Below are positions 47,701 through 59,022 of a DNA stretch of 64,000 bases, piece after piece (within the stretch, counting starts at the first letter, position 1; the number at the start of each line of letters is the position of its first letter). Below the pieces are notes generated by a model. It worked only from the letters and a program-made list of their open reading frames with translations. It did not search any database and was not told the origin of the DNA. Position numbers and translations under genes: made by a program. Source of the DNA: Nissolia schottii. Taxonomy: Eukaryota; Streptophyta; Magnoliopsida; Fabales; Fabaceae. The DNA lies in NCBI GenBank assembly GCA_003254905.1, contig QANU01055854.1, positions 62,001 through 126,000 on the forward strand, given 5' to 3'.

Positions 47701-50288
47701 CATAAAGAAAAAGCTTCAGTGTGTCTCAATGTCTAATGTTCTAGATTTTTCTTTTCGGTTTCTGCTGTTCTATAAATTCCTGCGTCCTGGTTGCCATCCA
47801 TGTGTACAACTGCACCAACCTTGTTCATTTTGTGTGGATACTTGCTGTGTCATTGATTATTGTTGACAGTATATGTATGTTTTTGAAAGTCCATGTGTTT
47901 TCATTGAAGCATGTTTATAATATGATTCTTTTCTGATGGAACTAAATGTGGTTTATCTTGTGCTGTTGAATGTAGGGACGGTGTTAGTGAATCACAATTC
48001 AATCAAGTTTTGAATAAAGAACTTGATCAAATCATTGAGGTTGTTACACTGATTGACTATGCTATTTGGGTATTAAACATTTTAGTCATAAAAGGGCTAA
48101 TCTTGCCTTTGAACTTCGTAGGCATGCAAGTTTCTTGATGAAAAGTGGAACCCCAAATTTGTGGTTATTGTTGCTCAGAAGAACCACCACACAAGGTTCT
48201 TTCAGCCTGGTGCTCCTGAGAATGTCCCACCTGGCAAGTGTTATTTTAAGAGTTTCCAGGTTTTAGTATGTGTTCATTGGGCATGCTCTTTTTGTTAATT
48301 GACCTGTTTTGTTGTACAGGAACTATTATTGATAATAAAATTTGTCATCCAAGGAATTATGATTTCTACCTATGTGCACATAATGGAGCAATTGTAAGTG
48401 CCTGCTATTTTTTCATATTCTTTTTGACATTTGATTTTGTTATTATGGTTTGACATATTATGTTTCAAGTTTAGAGTTGCATTTTTGTGTCATGTGGTTT
48501 TATTATGTGACTGGTGTCTTTGCTTGATGATTGTTTGAAAGGGGCATGCCTTTTCTTTGAGATGTGCTGTAACATGTTCAGCTGACCCACCTAATGGGAA
48601 AGTTTTGTTTGTTGTCTGATAGATAAGAGTAAGTTTTGTGTATATTCCATAAGCATCTAGTGTTGGGTCTCGGAGATATTGCCTTTGATAGCTATGTCAT
48701 TTTACTTGGGCCGCATTTCTTATGGCAGCAGGTTATTCTCAGTAAGTGTCACAAGTGAACGCAATAGCAGTGCTGTAGCGTCCTCGCATTCCTTACTTTT
48801 TTAGTCCCTAATGGCCTAATCCATTCTTTTAACAACACTTTTCAACTCAATAAACCCATTAGGGAGTCTGAAGCTCTCTCAAAGGTTAAAACCTTTTATT
48901 TGGACATTTGTGCTTAATATCAATAGAATTATAATCTTAATAGAATTAACACCAACGACATTTAGCAGGTTTGAAGACCACATAAGGCTATTTCTGTTGT
49001 TTGTTCAGAGTCATCTCCATGTCTTTTTTTGCATTGTTCTGTGGGGGGTTTTTAAATATTTGTGTTTTATATGGAATACTTGGTGTGGTATTTTTGGTGA
49101 GAGTTAGGTTTGCCATAGAACTTTGGATCAGTTTCACAAGTTTTGGCTTTGGGAGGAGGAAGGAAGCCATGTCTTTGTGACCATGACTCTGCATTCTTAT
49201 GCTGTTGTTTGATGTATTTGGGTGGAGAGTAACTTGTATCTTTAATGGAAGGCTTCCAGACGAGCAAATCTTGTGGGATAAGGTTTGGCAATCAATTTCA
49301 TTAGTTTTGTTGGCTTTTGGGAGGAGGACGTCTTTTATGGGGAGTGTAACTCTTCTTTAACGACAGACATTCTGACTAGCAAATCTTGTGGGACAGGATT
49401 AGGCGATTTGTTTGTAATGAGAATCTCTTGTCCTCCATTCTCTCTGTATTATTCTTCTTGCCTTGTTAATGGAAAGTCTTGTTTTATCAATATAGAAAAA
49501 GTTTCTATCTTGGAGATGAAGTAGGGAATAATGGTTGAAGTTAGTTTCCATTTAAAAAAAAGGTTGAAGCATCTCCAATCACATGGTAGTAATTTTGTCT
49601 TCAACGTGGAAGACTTTCTTAATATCAATGTTGATGTAGGACTGAGGTTCTACACTACTCACATAGGGAAACATCCTTGTTTATTCTTTTGATGTATTCA
49701 AGTTAAACATGGAAGTCATTGCCTTTCTATTCCTTTTTACATTAAGACCTAGTTACAAGAAATGCATCTCTTTTATAATTTCCTTCTCAGGGTACCAGCA
49801 GGCCTACCCACTACCACGTTCTGCATGATGAGATTGGTTTTACTCCTGATGAACTTCAGGAGCTTGTCCACTCTCTATCATATGTGTAAGTGGAGCTTTG
49901 GACCTATTTGACTGTGTTAAATAGATATTAAGGTACGAGTTAAGATTAATTGTAAGTGAATTGCTTATTTGACAGGTATCAGCGGAGCACTACTGCCATT
50001 TCTGTTGGTAAAATTCGTACACAACATTTAGTTATTTGAATAGATGGGGTAATTGTGTATCTATATAATTCATGACTAGACCCTAACCCAAAAATTCTCT
50101 TCCTCTATGCAGTCGCTCCAATATGCTATGCACACTTGGCCGCAACCCAGCTGGGGCATTTGATGAAATTTGAGGACAAATCAGAGACATCATCTAGTCA
50201 TGGTGGACTGAGTGCTGCTGGAGCTGTCCCCGTTCCCCAGTTGCCCAAGTTACAGGACAGTGTGTCCAACTCAATGTTCTTCTGTTGA
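41748..50288 (+). CDS. AGO4: ARGONAUTE 4, small-RNA effector of RNA-directed DNA methylation
   Basis: Twenty-two coding exons join in frame to 908 residues (Arabidopsis AGO4 has 924). Exons: 41748-41999, 42097-42302, 42400-42621, 42738-42874, 42953-43050, 43136-43233, 43388-43544, 43663-43779, 43867-43974, 44503-44565, 45134-45235, 45312-45477, 45562-45674, 45932-46069, 46211-46341, 46547-46612, 47976-48039, 48122-48233, 48320-48393, 49791-49885, 49976-50007, 50113-50288. Order: short Pro-rich N-terminus, N domain ([12 protein letters not shown]), PAZ, MID and PIWI. The slicer triad is complete: Asp643 (GMDVSHG), Asp726 (FRDGVSES), His858 (CYAHLAA). The protein binds 24-nt siRNAs and guides DRM2 to Pol V transcripts in the nucleus. 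It ends SMFFC like other AGO4-clade members. Intron 48234-48319 uses a GC donor, and the donor at 46342 is weak. Confidence 0.95.
44680..45072. mobile_element. hAT-like MITE in an AGO4 intron
   Basis: Ends TGTTTGGG and CCCAAACA face each other. Inside are several AAAACAGCTGTTTT-like segments. The 8 bp outside each end (AGCTATTA and CACTATCA) agree at five or more positions, as an old hAT 8-bp target duplication would. No coding capacity. Confidence 0.5.
46955..47065. repeat. Short tandem repeat in an AGO4 intron
   Basis: About three copies of a 45-50 bp unit containing TACACTAC, TGGTAAATCTTTAAG and TGTATAC. Located directly beside a Stowaway-type MITE. Confidence 0.7.
47067..47354. mobile_element. 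Stowaway MITE in an AGO4 intron
   Basis: The left end TACTTCATCTGATCCACT and reversed right end TACTCCCTCCTGTCTCCACT follow the Stowaway consensus. The right arm continues with TGTATTTGTCACTT, opposite TGTGTCATTTT on the left. About 288 bp, AT-rich, non-coding. Confidence 0.7.
47593..47673. mobile_element. Short MITE related to the LTPG-intron hairpin family
   Basis: TTAGGATGTGTTAAACCATGA on the left and CCCTCTTACACTCAACTCAC followed by AACATCCTTA on the right mirror the arms at 8777-8912, with a shrunken centre that includes an unresolved base at 47617. Confidence 0.5.
48394..49790. other. 1.4-kb AGO4 intron with an internal duplication
   Basis: Around 49130-49290 and 49300-49410 two stretches share TTTTGGGAGGAGGA and AGCAAATCTTGTGGGA blocks, about 130 bp apart. 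The wording loosely recalls the 3' end of a plant L1 LINE, but this is not firm. No exon was needed here to keep the AGO4 frame. Confidence 0.4.
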
Positions 50289-50505
50289 GGCCTCTTGGCT
50301 GTGTTTCTCTAGAGACAGACCAAGCTTTGACCGAATATTGTATATAAAAACCTTGTTGACTAAGAAGATCGGAACCTTTTGGACGAAGTTTAAACTGTGG
50401 TAGACTTGGATGTTAGGCATAGGTTGGAGAATACTTTTATCTGACATGCTTTCTTGTATTTTGTCTTGTGTGATTTGTCGCCTTTTCAACTGTGGTTTCT
50501 CGTGG

Positions 50506-50509
<4 letters not shown>

Positions 50510-50570
<61 letters not shown>
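50510..50570. repeat. (CT)n microsatellite in AGO4 3' region
   Basis: About 60 bp of CT dinucleotides with one interruption, then (TG)-rich sequence, 220 bp after the AGO4 stop codon. It is probably within or just past the 3' untranslated region. Confidence 0.9.
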
Positions 50571-50575
<5 letters not shown>

Positions 50576-51739
50576 GTGTGTGTATATGTGTGTTTGTGTA
50601 TGTATTGGATGCGATATTTAAGCTAAATAGAAGTGACCTTATAATATATTTTAGGGTAAATGGTAACCTACTCCCTTGTACTATGGCTTGTATACTTTTA
50701 ATTAACTTTTTAATGTTGCAAAATGTGTAATTCAACTCTAAAATGTTTAAATAGTGTAAATAAGATTTTTTGTAATGTCTAAAGGTTTGTTAGTATATTG
50801 TAACGATAAAAAATTATTCTTTTTTAAAATAAAAATAAAAAACCCTTTTTTTTTAAAAATAAAAACCCAATTTCTTAAATAGACCTCCTTGATCCTTTCT
50901 ATATAGAACTCAATGCTTTAGCCCTCTTTTATGCTTATCACTATTGATGCGGACTTAATCTGATTTCTACATTGCCTCTTGCATTATCTTCTATTTTTCT
51001 TGTCTGTGTTGTCTTCATGTCTTTTCATGTCTTTACAATATATTATGTGATAGATACATGTATGAACACTTTCTAGACTTTAAAAGTGATGGGTCTTATT
51101 TGCTCTGTTAAAAAAGTTTGGGGGGGGGGGGGGGCAGGGTTGTAACATTAGGGGGTTAGGTGTGTAATCCCCTAACTGGCAAGCCTACGCTTAAGTCGCA
51201 AGCTTGCTGGCTAAGTTGTTATTTGTTCTGGTGGAGATAATACGTAGTCCTGTTTGTACCTTGAACATATTGTTACTCAAAATATGAACTAGATTAAAAT
51301 TTTCTTTATACATCACGAGCGAAAACATAGCTCTTTTTCTCTATATACTAACTTAAATATTAATTCTCTATTCTCTTTCATTCCCCTCTCATGCTCTTTT
51401 TTTCTTCACCTTCGTTTTATTTTTCCTCTTCCTTACTCTTCCTTCATTTTTTTTTTATTTTTTCACTTGTAACTTTTTTCGTTCTACTATTGTTCTTCTG
51501 TTCTCTTGGTTTTCTTTTTCTTGCATTTGTTGCTTTTTTCCCCTTCATTTTTGTCATTTTTTTCTTTTAACATCATATGAAGAGCATGAATGAGGACATT
51601 TTTATTTAATTTATGTTGTTTTCTATGTTTTGGTGGTCTAAAGTTTGTTTGTGTTATAATTTTTGTTTATAATTGTTGTAATATTTGTTTATTTTTTTTG
51701 TTTTAGTGTGGTGTAATGTTTTTTTTTTTTAATTTTTTT
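50571..51739. other. Intergenic DNA between AGO4 and the SEO genes
   Basis: No gene seen. A poly-G run of 15 lies at 51120-51134, and long T-rich tracts occupy 51360-51740. Confidence 0.5.
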
Positions 51740-51962
51740 TAAACAAAACTTCACATTTTTACTGTCGGTAAAGACTGACGGTAAGTTTTACCATTACTCT
51801 TACTGTCGGCTCTTGTGTTCGACAGCAACATAATGCCTCTTTCCCGGTTCTTTATGAGCAAATCGGTTACCGTCAGAGATATTTTCGTTATTTGACGGTA
51901 ATACCGTCGGCCTCTAGCCTGACGGTAATGTCTGGATGGTAATAGTCTACTTTCTTGTAGTG
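51740..51962 (-). mobile_element. CACTA transposon terminus with GACGGTAA subterminal repeats
   Basis: The segment ends at 51962 with CTTTCTTGTAGTG, the reverse complement of the classical CACTACAAGAAA terminus. At least six copies of the motif GACGGTAA or its reverse TTACCGTC lie within the preceding 200 bp, as subterminal transposase-binding repeats do. No partner end was identified; perhaps a deletion derivative. Confidence 0.65.
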
Positions 51963-52401
51963 ATAAGGATATGTAAGAGAGCTGCACGCTATCCAGGAGA
52001 CAATGATCCGCGATGATGATGAGAAGAAAGTCCAAGGTGGCGACGCCCAGAGAAGGCTGGCAAAGTGCCTGAAGTAGTTGCAACAAAAAGAAGAGGAGTT
52101 TAAAATGACAAAAATTAGAGTCTAAAAGGACAATTTTTTTTTTCTTTATCCTTATATCTCTGTCTCTAGTATCAAACATAAATACAATGTCCCAGCATGA
52201 AAGAAAAGGGTAAAACAAAAATACTGGTCATTTTTTATTCAAACCAATGCAGTTCACTCAACAGCATACAGACAAAGCTGCATGAAAATCATTATTTACT
52301 ATGTTGCCCAATAAAAGAGCAAAAATAGCGAAACACACACGGTTCAAATCCCAAAACAAAAATTCAAAATGTGATCGATGCACGTAAGAAACAGTGGCTT
52401 C

Positions 52402-55400
52402 TCAGCAAATGTCACTGGTTTCAAGACCATGGCAGCACCTGTAATTAACAGAGGTGACCTCCATTTCATTGCCACACTTAATCGGACAGGGTATGTGAGC
52501 CAGGATGTCCGTGGGATAGTTGGCGAATTCCCTATGCTCGCATTTGTGCTGTACGTCTTTAACCTTCACACCCTCGTAGTGTTGCTTGAAGGCAACGTCG
52601 AAGCTCACCTCTTGGTGCAGCCTCTCTTTCCAAACCTCAAAATCCGCGACGGTGCGATACATGGGGTCTCCTTGACCCAGAAGCTTGACGTGATACCCTT
52701 TGCTAAGGATCACCCATCCGTGCGGGTCCTGTTTAAGCAACAGCAGCCTCTGTATCTCTCTTGTTGCCGAGTCCATCGCCTGCTCTTCATTCATCGCCAT
52801 GGCCTGCTTCTTGCTCGCCAGCAAGTTGTCGATCGCGATCCAGAAGCGCGGAACGATCTTAGGGCTCTCCTTTCCCAACCGATAGGACTCAATCGCGGTC
52901 TCTTCTAGGTTGATGCTGTCGTGCCTCTTCAAGCTCTCCAAAGCATTGCCGAAATCTTGGATCCACTTATTGTTGGCACCTCCGTATATGAAGATGTAGC
53001 AGTCCTTCTTTATCTGATTTATGGACACGCAAACAAATTTATTGGCCGTCCAAAAGATCCAAGTAATTTTATTAGAATGGGGTTTCACTTACCAATTCCC
53101 TTATTGATGGGCTGAGGTTGATGATTTCGGTCCAGAACCAGTTCCACTGCTGAGTGAGTCGGGTGTGATCGGAGGATCTGAAAGGGAAGCCGTCGATTCC
53201 CCAGGTGGAAATGATCTGCTTTGCGTCGGGGTTTTCCACTTTCCCTTCGGGGCTTATGAGCAGGATGATGGGGCTGTCCTTGTAGTTGAACACCTCTCTG
53301 ATCAGCCTGATGCCTGTTCCGAAATTGAATTCCTTCACCACGTACCATCCCATTTTGGTCACGTTTTCCAACGCCTTGTTTTGGTCGTTCACTATGGGGA
53401 TCCACAAGATCTTGAAGTCCTCTTTCCTGTAACCTTGCATCTCTTTCGGATCCTCCTTCAATTTCTCATCGATTGATTTTAGTAGCTGAATCTCGTATTC
53501 GATGTTGTCTAGCCCCGAAATGAACAATAGCACGTACTTGCTTTTGAACTCTCCAACTCCGACCTGTTGACAAGAATTACAACAATAAGAAAGAGATAAG
53601 GGGTCGAATATTATTTTACTAATGCAGAAGGAATTAATGGACCTGTTCTCCAGTGAGGCCGTTGTACACTACTGGTTTTGAATCCCGGCTATCACTTGGG
53701 ATCAGAAGAGCTTCCAGAAACTTCACAATATCTATATCTTTATCGGTCTGAATGGCATTGATTATATCCTTACGCCTCTTGTAGTCTTCTATTGCTCCTG
53801 CGTATTTCACCATACAGAATCTCCTATCGAATCATGTAATTGCCAAACACACTTGTATCTATCTAACACACAGTACTTACACTACTTGAATCCTTCAAAC
53901 GCATAAACACCCTCCACCGTGCGCTTTTTCCTCATCACATGGCGGGTCCTTAATTTTGTGAGAGGGTTCAAGTAGTGTATATCCTTTTAATCACAAAACA
54001 CTAAAACGTGTAACTAACCTATCTGCATGTTGCACTTGTCCTGGTGGTCCTTGAAATTTTTCAGAATGAAGTCAAGTTTATAGTCGAATTTGGATAATTC
54101 ATATCGGTAACCCCTGAATGAAAGCAATGCCAATCATGGATCATTACACAAAATTTAAATGAAACATTATAAGAATATTAGAATAAAAATATTTTACAAT
54201 GTTATCCAATCATATTCCATTATAAGTGAGATAGTTATTATAAAAGTCAAATACTTCTAACAGCATAACAATACATGATTAGATAACAGTAATAAAAGAA
54301 ACAACTTGCTGATACATGTGTATCAAATTGAGCCTATATTGTCTAACTTGATCAATTAAGCTTGCAAAATATCAAAAAAGAAGGAAAAATCAATTAAGCT
54401 TACTTGTCACCCATGAAATCAATGTGGCTGGTACAGCTGACCAGGGTGATGATTGCCCAGTACACAAGAACAGGGATCTCGTGCAGTGTGTCTGACAAGG
54501 CAGGCACGTCCTTTATGTTGTACTCTTCAGTAGTGAGCTTCTTCCAATGAGTGATGCACTGAATCACGTGCAAGACCTTGTTCACCAAACTGTTGAAGTT
54601 AGCGAGGTGCTGCGTGTTCTCCATCATGTTTTGGAGTCCGTTCAACTCTGCCAACGATTTTCCAAGCTTGTCTCGTGGGGTAGGGGCGAGGTGCCAGAAT
54701 TTACCGAACTCAAGCGCGAACGCTGCCAGAGATATCACTGCTTTTGCATCCCAGGAATATGCTCTCAGCTGTTCGAGGATCAACATTGTTATTTGGTGCG
54801 CGTAATGCTCACCACGAGGTGTACATATCATCTGCAACCAATTAGTACATTTCAAAATTTTCCATGTGTTATTAGTGACCATACCGGGAATTGTTTAGAA
54901 ATTAACATCTATAATAATTTGCATATATAATCCTTAAAGATTTTCATGTTAACAGTACTGCATTGCTCTTTCGACTTTATTGTTCTAATTTTCTTCTTTC
55001 CCAACGTTACCTGACATGCAATTCGCTTTAAGACAGGGAGTCGTGGGAAAGATATTAGTGGACCCGTTTCTTCTCTGAGCTGATCAACTTGTTGGCCACT
55101 CTACAAAACAGTCACAAACATATGTGTAATTAAAAGGTGCTTGCCATCATATATAGCTTATATGTATAATATTCTTGACCTCAGGTATTGAGAAAAAAGT
55201 TCTTGCCCTTCCTCACATTGGAATGGGAACAAGACGAGTTAACCATGAAATGAGGGAAGGGTCTGTATGCCATTACAATGGCAAAATAAAACGAGTTATT
55301 TTGTTCGATGTGCACACACACGAGAATATGTTGGTGTAAAGCACTGGGGTAAGGTTACCTTGATAATCAATTCAGAAATTTCAATGGAGTGCTTGATAAC

Positions 55401-55559
55401 GTTTGAAGCAACACTATAGAGAGGTCCAACCTCGTACTTTTCAACGCAATGGAAATGGGTTATGTAAACTTTCTCTAGGATCTGGTCTTCGCTGATTTCA
55501 AATGGGTTCAGCAATGCCTTCTCTTGCTGCAGAGTGTTACCGGGAACTGGCTTAGACAT
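52402..55559 (-). CDS. SEO: Sieve element occlusion protein (P-protein subunit), copy 1
   Basis: Seven exons on the minus strand (55359-55559, 55011-55100, 54404-54831, 54019-54113, 53643-53797, 53093-53563, 52402-53013) make 683 residues with canonical splice sites. The N-terminal SEO domain begins NPFEISEDQILEKVY and continues with VASNVIKHSIEIS. The middle has a thioredoxin-like segment starting with KSKYVLLFISGL. The C-terminus bears the family Cys motif PCPIKCGNEMEVTSVNYRCC then HG. SEO proteins assemble into phloem P-protein filaments in sieve elements and can plug sieve plates after wounding. Its neighbour, copy 2, has the same seven-exon pattern 3.5 kb upstream on the same strand. The start ATG at 55559 is chosen because MSKPVPGN aligns with MSKQVPSN of copy 2; a longer frame with Met six codons upstream exists. 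Confidence 0.93.
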
Positions 55560-55642
55560 GTTGGTCCTATTGTTCAACCAACCTTTGATTTTTCTTTTCT
55601 TTTTTTTTTTTGGGACAATAATCTAAAGCAAACATCTATGGC

Positions 55643-55650
55643 TATTTATA
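55643..55650 (-). promoter_or_regulatory. TATA box of SEO copy 1
   Basis: CTATAAATAG on the minus strand, core TATAAATA, about 85 bp before the ATG. SEO copy 2 has the same motif at a similar distance. Confidence 0.7.
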
Positions 55651-55783
55651 GGGTGAAGAAAGCATACTAATTTACAACCAAATAATTAACTTCAGGATTA
55701 TAGATCAAGAAAGCGATTGGCTTTAGAAAGAAAATATATAATTGATTTATGTAGCTAGCTTTTGTGGACCTTAAGTTTGCTGT

Positions 55784-56005
55784 CATATGGATTTCATAAA
55801 ATACCCTTAATGGTTCAAGGTGTATGCGAGATGATTGTTCAATAATTAAGGGCATACATGACAAATTGTTAGGATTCTCGTCACTTTTTTCTGTTCATAA
55901 ATCTACCTACCTACCTCGAATGTGAATTTTTCCATCAAAACTCCAAGAAAAGAATCTGGTTAATTAACAGTAAAAAAAAGAATGTCATTTCCGAAAGTTA
56001 AAGGT
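55784..56005 (-). promoter_or_regulatory. Upstream block conserved between the two SEO genes
   Basis: On the plus strand it contains ATGGATTTCATAAAATACCC, TTGTTAGGATTC, AAGAAAAGAATC, AAATTAACAG-like TAATTAACAG and CATTTCCGAAAGTTAAAGG. The same series occurs in the same order at 63343-63550 upstream of copy 2. It is either leftover duplicated DNA or a kept phloem enhancer. Confidence 0.6.
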
Positions 56006-56799
56006 GACATTGCGGATAAAGAAAATGTTATACTCTGAGTGCTGCTGTTATCATAAATGATACCCGTTACGTATATTTTAGAATTCAAATTGATTCCAAA
56101 GAAAAAGACAAAATTATTGTGTAATTGGTTCTAGGAATTGAAAATGAAGAAGAAAGCCAGAGTGTCTTCAAAAAGGAAACGTTGAAAAGTAGTGTTATAG
56201 TTTGTAAGGGAAAAGGTTGCAAAATAAAGATTTCATCAAGACAAGATGAATGATTCTTGCGAGGAAAATCACTGGGTATACATCAAAATTGGTGTCACCG
56301 TACAATCAACGAAGTATTATACGTAAAAATACTCATAAGTAAATCAACAATACCAAGGTCCCCGCACTGTTGGTTAAGCACATATGTCATTGATTCTACT
56401 AAGTCTTAAGCTTTAGCTGACTGACCATATGATATCCCACCTTGATCTTGGTCCCATTACAACCCTTAAAAGACCTCTTGATGCATGTCATATATATTTG
56501 GTGATCCGTGATGCTTAGAAGAAAGTCAAGCCTATGGAGGCGACTCTAATGTAGTGTTTGAGAGAGCATTGGATGAACCTAAACACTTTGAGTGACGAGT
56601 AACACATACTAACCTGTGAGACCCAATTAATTTGAACATGCCTTGCTTTATTCTTTGCAAATGATTGCTATGCCTGAAAAAAAATTGGTTTTTATTCACA
56701 GTGATATCCTCTCTTATCTGAATGTACTTGATTTTTGGATTATCATGTATATTGCACAATTGCTTGGTAGTTAGTGAGTCGGCTTAAGTGCCTTCCTGA
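56006..56799. other. Intergenic DNA between the SEO genes
   Basis: No exon or clear repeat recognised. Ordinary AT-rich sequence. Confidence 0.45.
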
Positions 56800-58305
56800 A
56801 TTTCACGGCTTTGTAGGGGGATTTAAATAGGGGCATTGCACCAAAAAGATTTTCTTTTACTTTGTTTGTGTTTTGTTCAAATTTGTTATTGATTCCTAGT
56901 CTGCTTCCATCCTTAATTCCTTGCATGAGGACATGCAATCGTTCAAGTGTGGGTATTTTGACACAGAGATTTTATCCCACATCTTTATAATCCATAATTG
57001 AACATCACATACCAAAATTATGTGATTTTGATTGCTAATTGATAAGATTCACATAATTGTCCTTTTATGAGCATAATTGAGAAAACTATAGTTTAAGCCT
57101 TGTTTTTAAATGATTTTTAATTGTCTCAAGTAACATATGCATTTAACATCTTGTGTTTGAGTTGTTAGAATCACAATTAATCGAGTGTTGGTGCAAGAAG
57201 GGGAGCAAAAGGAGCGAGGAATGGAAGAAAAGAGCCAATTATGAGTCAGTGGAGCATCTCTTGCAAGACTTAAGGAGTCTCAAGTGTCTTGCGCAAGTTG
57301 AAGCAAACAAAGAGCAAGGATTGACACTCTGGAGGGCGTCTCACGCGAGACACATATACGTCTCGCACGAGACGTGACAAACAGGGCGTGTCTCTTCCGA
57401 GACACAATGTAACTCACGCGAAACACGATCGTAGAGGCCTAAAACCCTAATTTCAACCCTAGGGTGCTATAAATAGACATAAGGTGATCCCAATTGGCTT
57501 TTCTCTCAATTTCGAGAACGACACCTTTTAGACTAGGTTTTCTACCTTATTTTCTCTCTTTTCACAACAGCAATAGGTTGATGTTAGTGCTATTAATCTA
57601 TTCTCTTTAGTTTACAGATCATTGAAGCTTTTGTCACCGCTTTTGGATTCTCGCACGACTCTATTCATTTCTCGCTGTCAAATTAATTAAGGTTTTTTTT
57701 TTCGTTTCTTTCAATTTTGAATTTCCTGTATTTAATTTATTTATCGTAAGCTTTTATCCTCCACCCATGGAAGATAGTTTTCATAATATCTTGCATGCGG
57801 TAATTAATCTAGATTAGGATCAATTAGAGGTTCGGTGTTTAAGGTTTATTCATGCTTGTTCCTTTCCTAATTTGCGATATAGCGATTGCATGTTGTGGTT
57901 ATGATTGATTCTAGGTTAATAGACTTTGACGATTATAGGGTTTATCGGCTTAGGATTTTAGAACTTTAGGAGAACTAATTAGATTTAATTAGGTTGTGTA
58001 AGTCAATTGCATGTTAGTTAGAGATTTCAACTAACAAACAACACCCCTTACGAATTATGAATATATGAACCAATGATAATTGATCTTTAGTCTAGAAACG
58101 CCATATGCGGGATATTGTTTTAGTTATTGTTATTCATCTTTACTTAATTCTCATAAAAAAAAACCCCATTGAATTGTGTTTGGATTTGGTTTATAAATTT
58201 TTTTTTCGTGAGACGACTTGAGTTGTCCCTATATTGCATTTTCAATTGAGTTGATTTGGTTTTTAAAATTATTTAGCAAAGAGATAGGCGACAATCTCTG
58301 TGTCA
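56800..58305 (+). mobile_element. 3' end of a fossil Ty3/gypsy-type element: polypurine-tract region plus 3' LTR
   Basis: A probable 3' LTR spans 56959-58305 (1347 bp). It begins TGACACAGAGATT and ends with the exact inverse AATCTCTGTGTCA. A TATAAATAG box lies near 57470. Just before it, the sequence GCATGAGGACATGCAATCG, then TTCAAGTGTGGG, is the kind of stretch that precedes the polypurine tract in many plant gypsy elements. The rest of the internal region and the 5' LTR are absent, so the copy is broken and old. Confidence 0.6.
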
Positions 58306-59022
58306 ACGTGCGTTGATGCCATATGCACTCACATTGATGCCGTATGCACATGCCTCCATGCTGTCTACGACAAAGATATTACTCATTATACCAATACAAC
58401 AATTTTATCTTTTTCCTACTTCATATAAGGTGTGTATAGGATGTCTGGATATATTTAATGTTCAAATAGCAATGTCGAATATAAAGCATGATTAAGAGTT
58501 GAAGAAGCAGTCTCAACCATTCAACTGATTTGTTGTCAAGCCATTGATTAATCTAACTCTATTATGGCCCTTAACCTCAAGAAGCACAATTAGCCATTTA
58601 TAATAAAAGCCTTACACAACTTCCATCAACTCACAAGTCATCCAAGACTTCACTCTATCCCTCCGCCAGCTGAGCCCCCCCCCCTCTCTCTCTTTCTATG
58701 TACTCTCTTTAATTCTTAATCTCACTCCCTCTCTTCCTTTTTTGTTTCCTTTGGCCGGACGTGCAAGGCAACTAGGCAAGCAATCATAACGGAGAAACAA
58801 TTATTATTTTATCCAAACCATTTCGACATACCCTGCATGAAGAGAAAGCCATTATTTACTAGTACTGCCGCCCATTCATTCCGACAGACAAGTTGCTACA
58901 AACACACCCACCCCGTAAGCATAGGGATACGCGTTGGTACAAACATCAATTTGAAACACACACCAAAAAAGGAAAATTAAACAAAGCATGCATGCATGGA
59001 TGCATAAAGTGGATCGATGGAT
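58306..59022. other. Intergenic DNA and 3' flank of SEO copy 2
   Basis: No gene seen. A C9 run followed by a CT tract lies near 58676-58693. The last few hundred bases should include the 3' untranslated region of SEO copy 2. Confidence 0.45.

Noticed and set aside
50271-50735. 154-codon minus-strand frame with Arg-Glu repeats
   Set aside because: Produced by the CT microsatellite read on the opposite strand.
52378-52908. 176-codon plus-strand frame opposite SEO copy 1, and a similar 169-codon frame opposite copy 2 at 59017-59526
   Set aside because: Both mirror the conserved SEO exon on the other strand; their similarity to each other follows from the SEO duplication.
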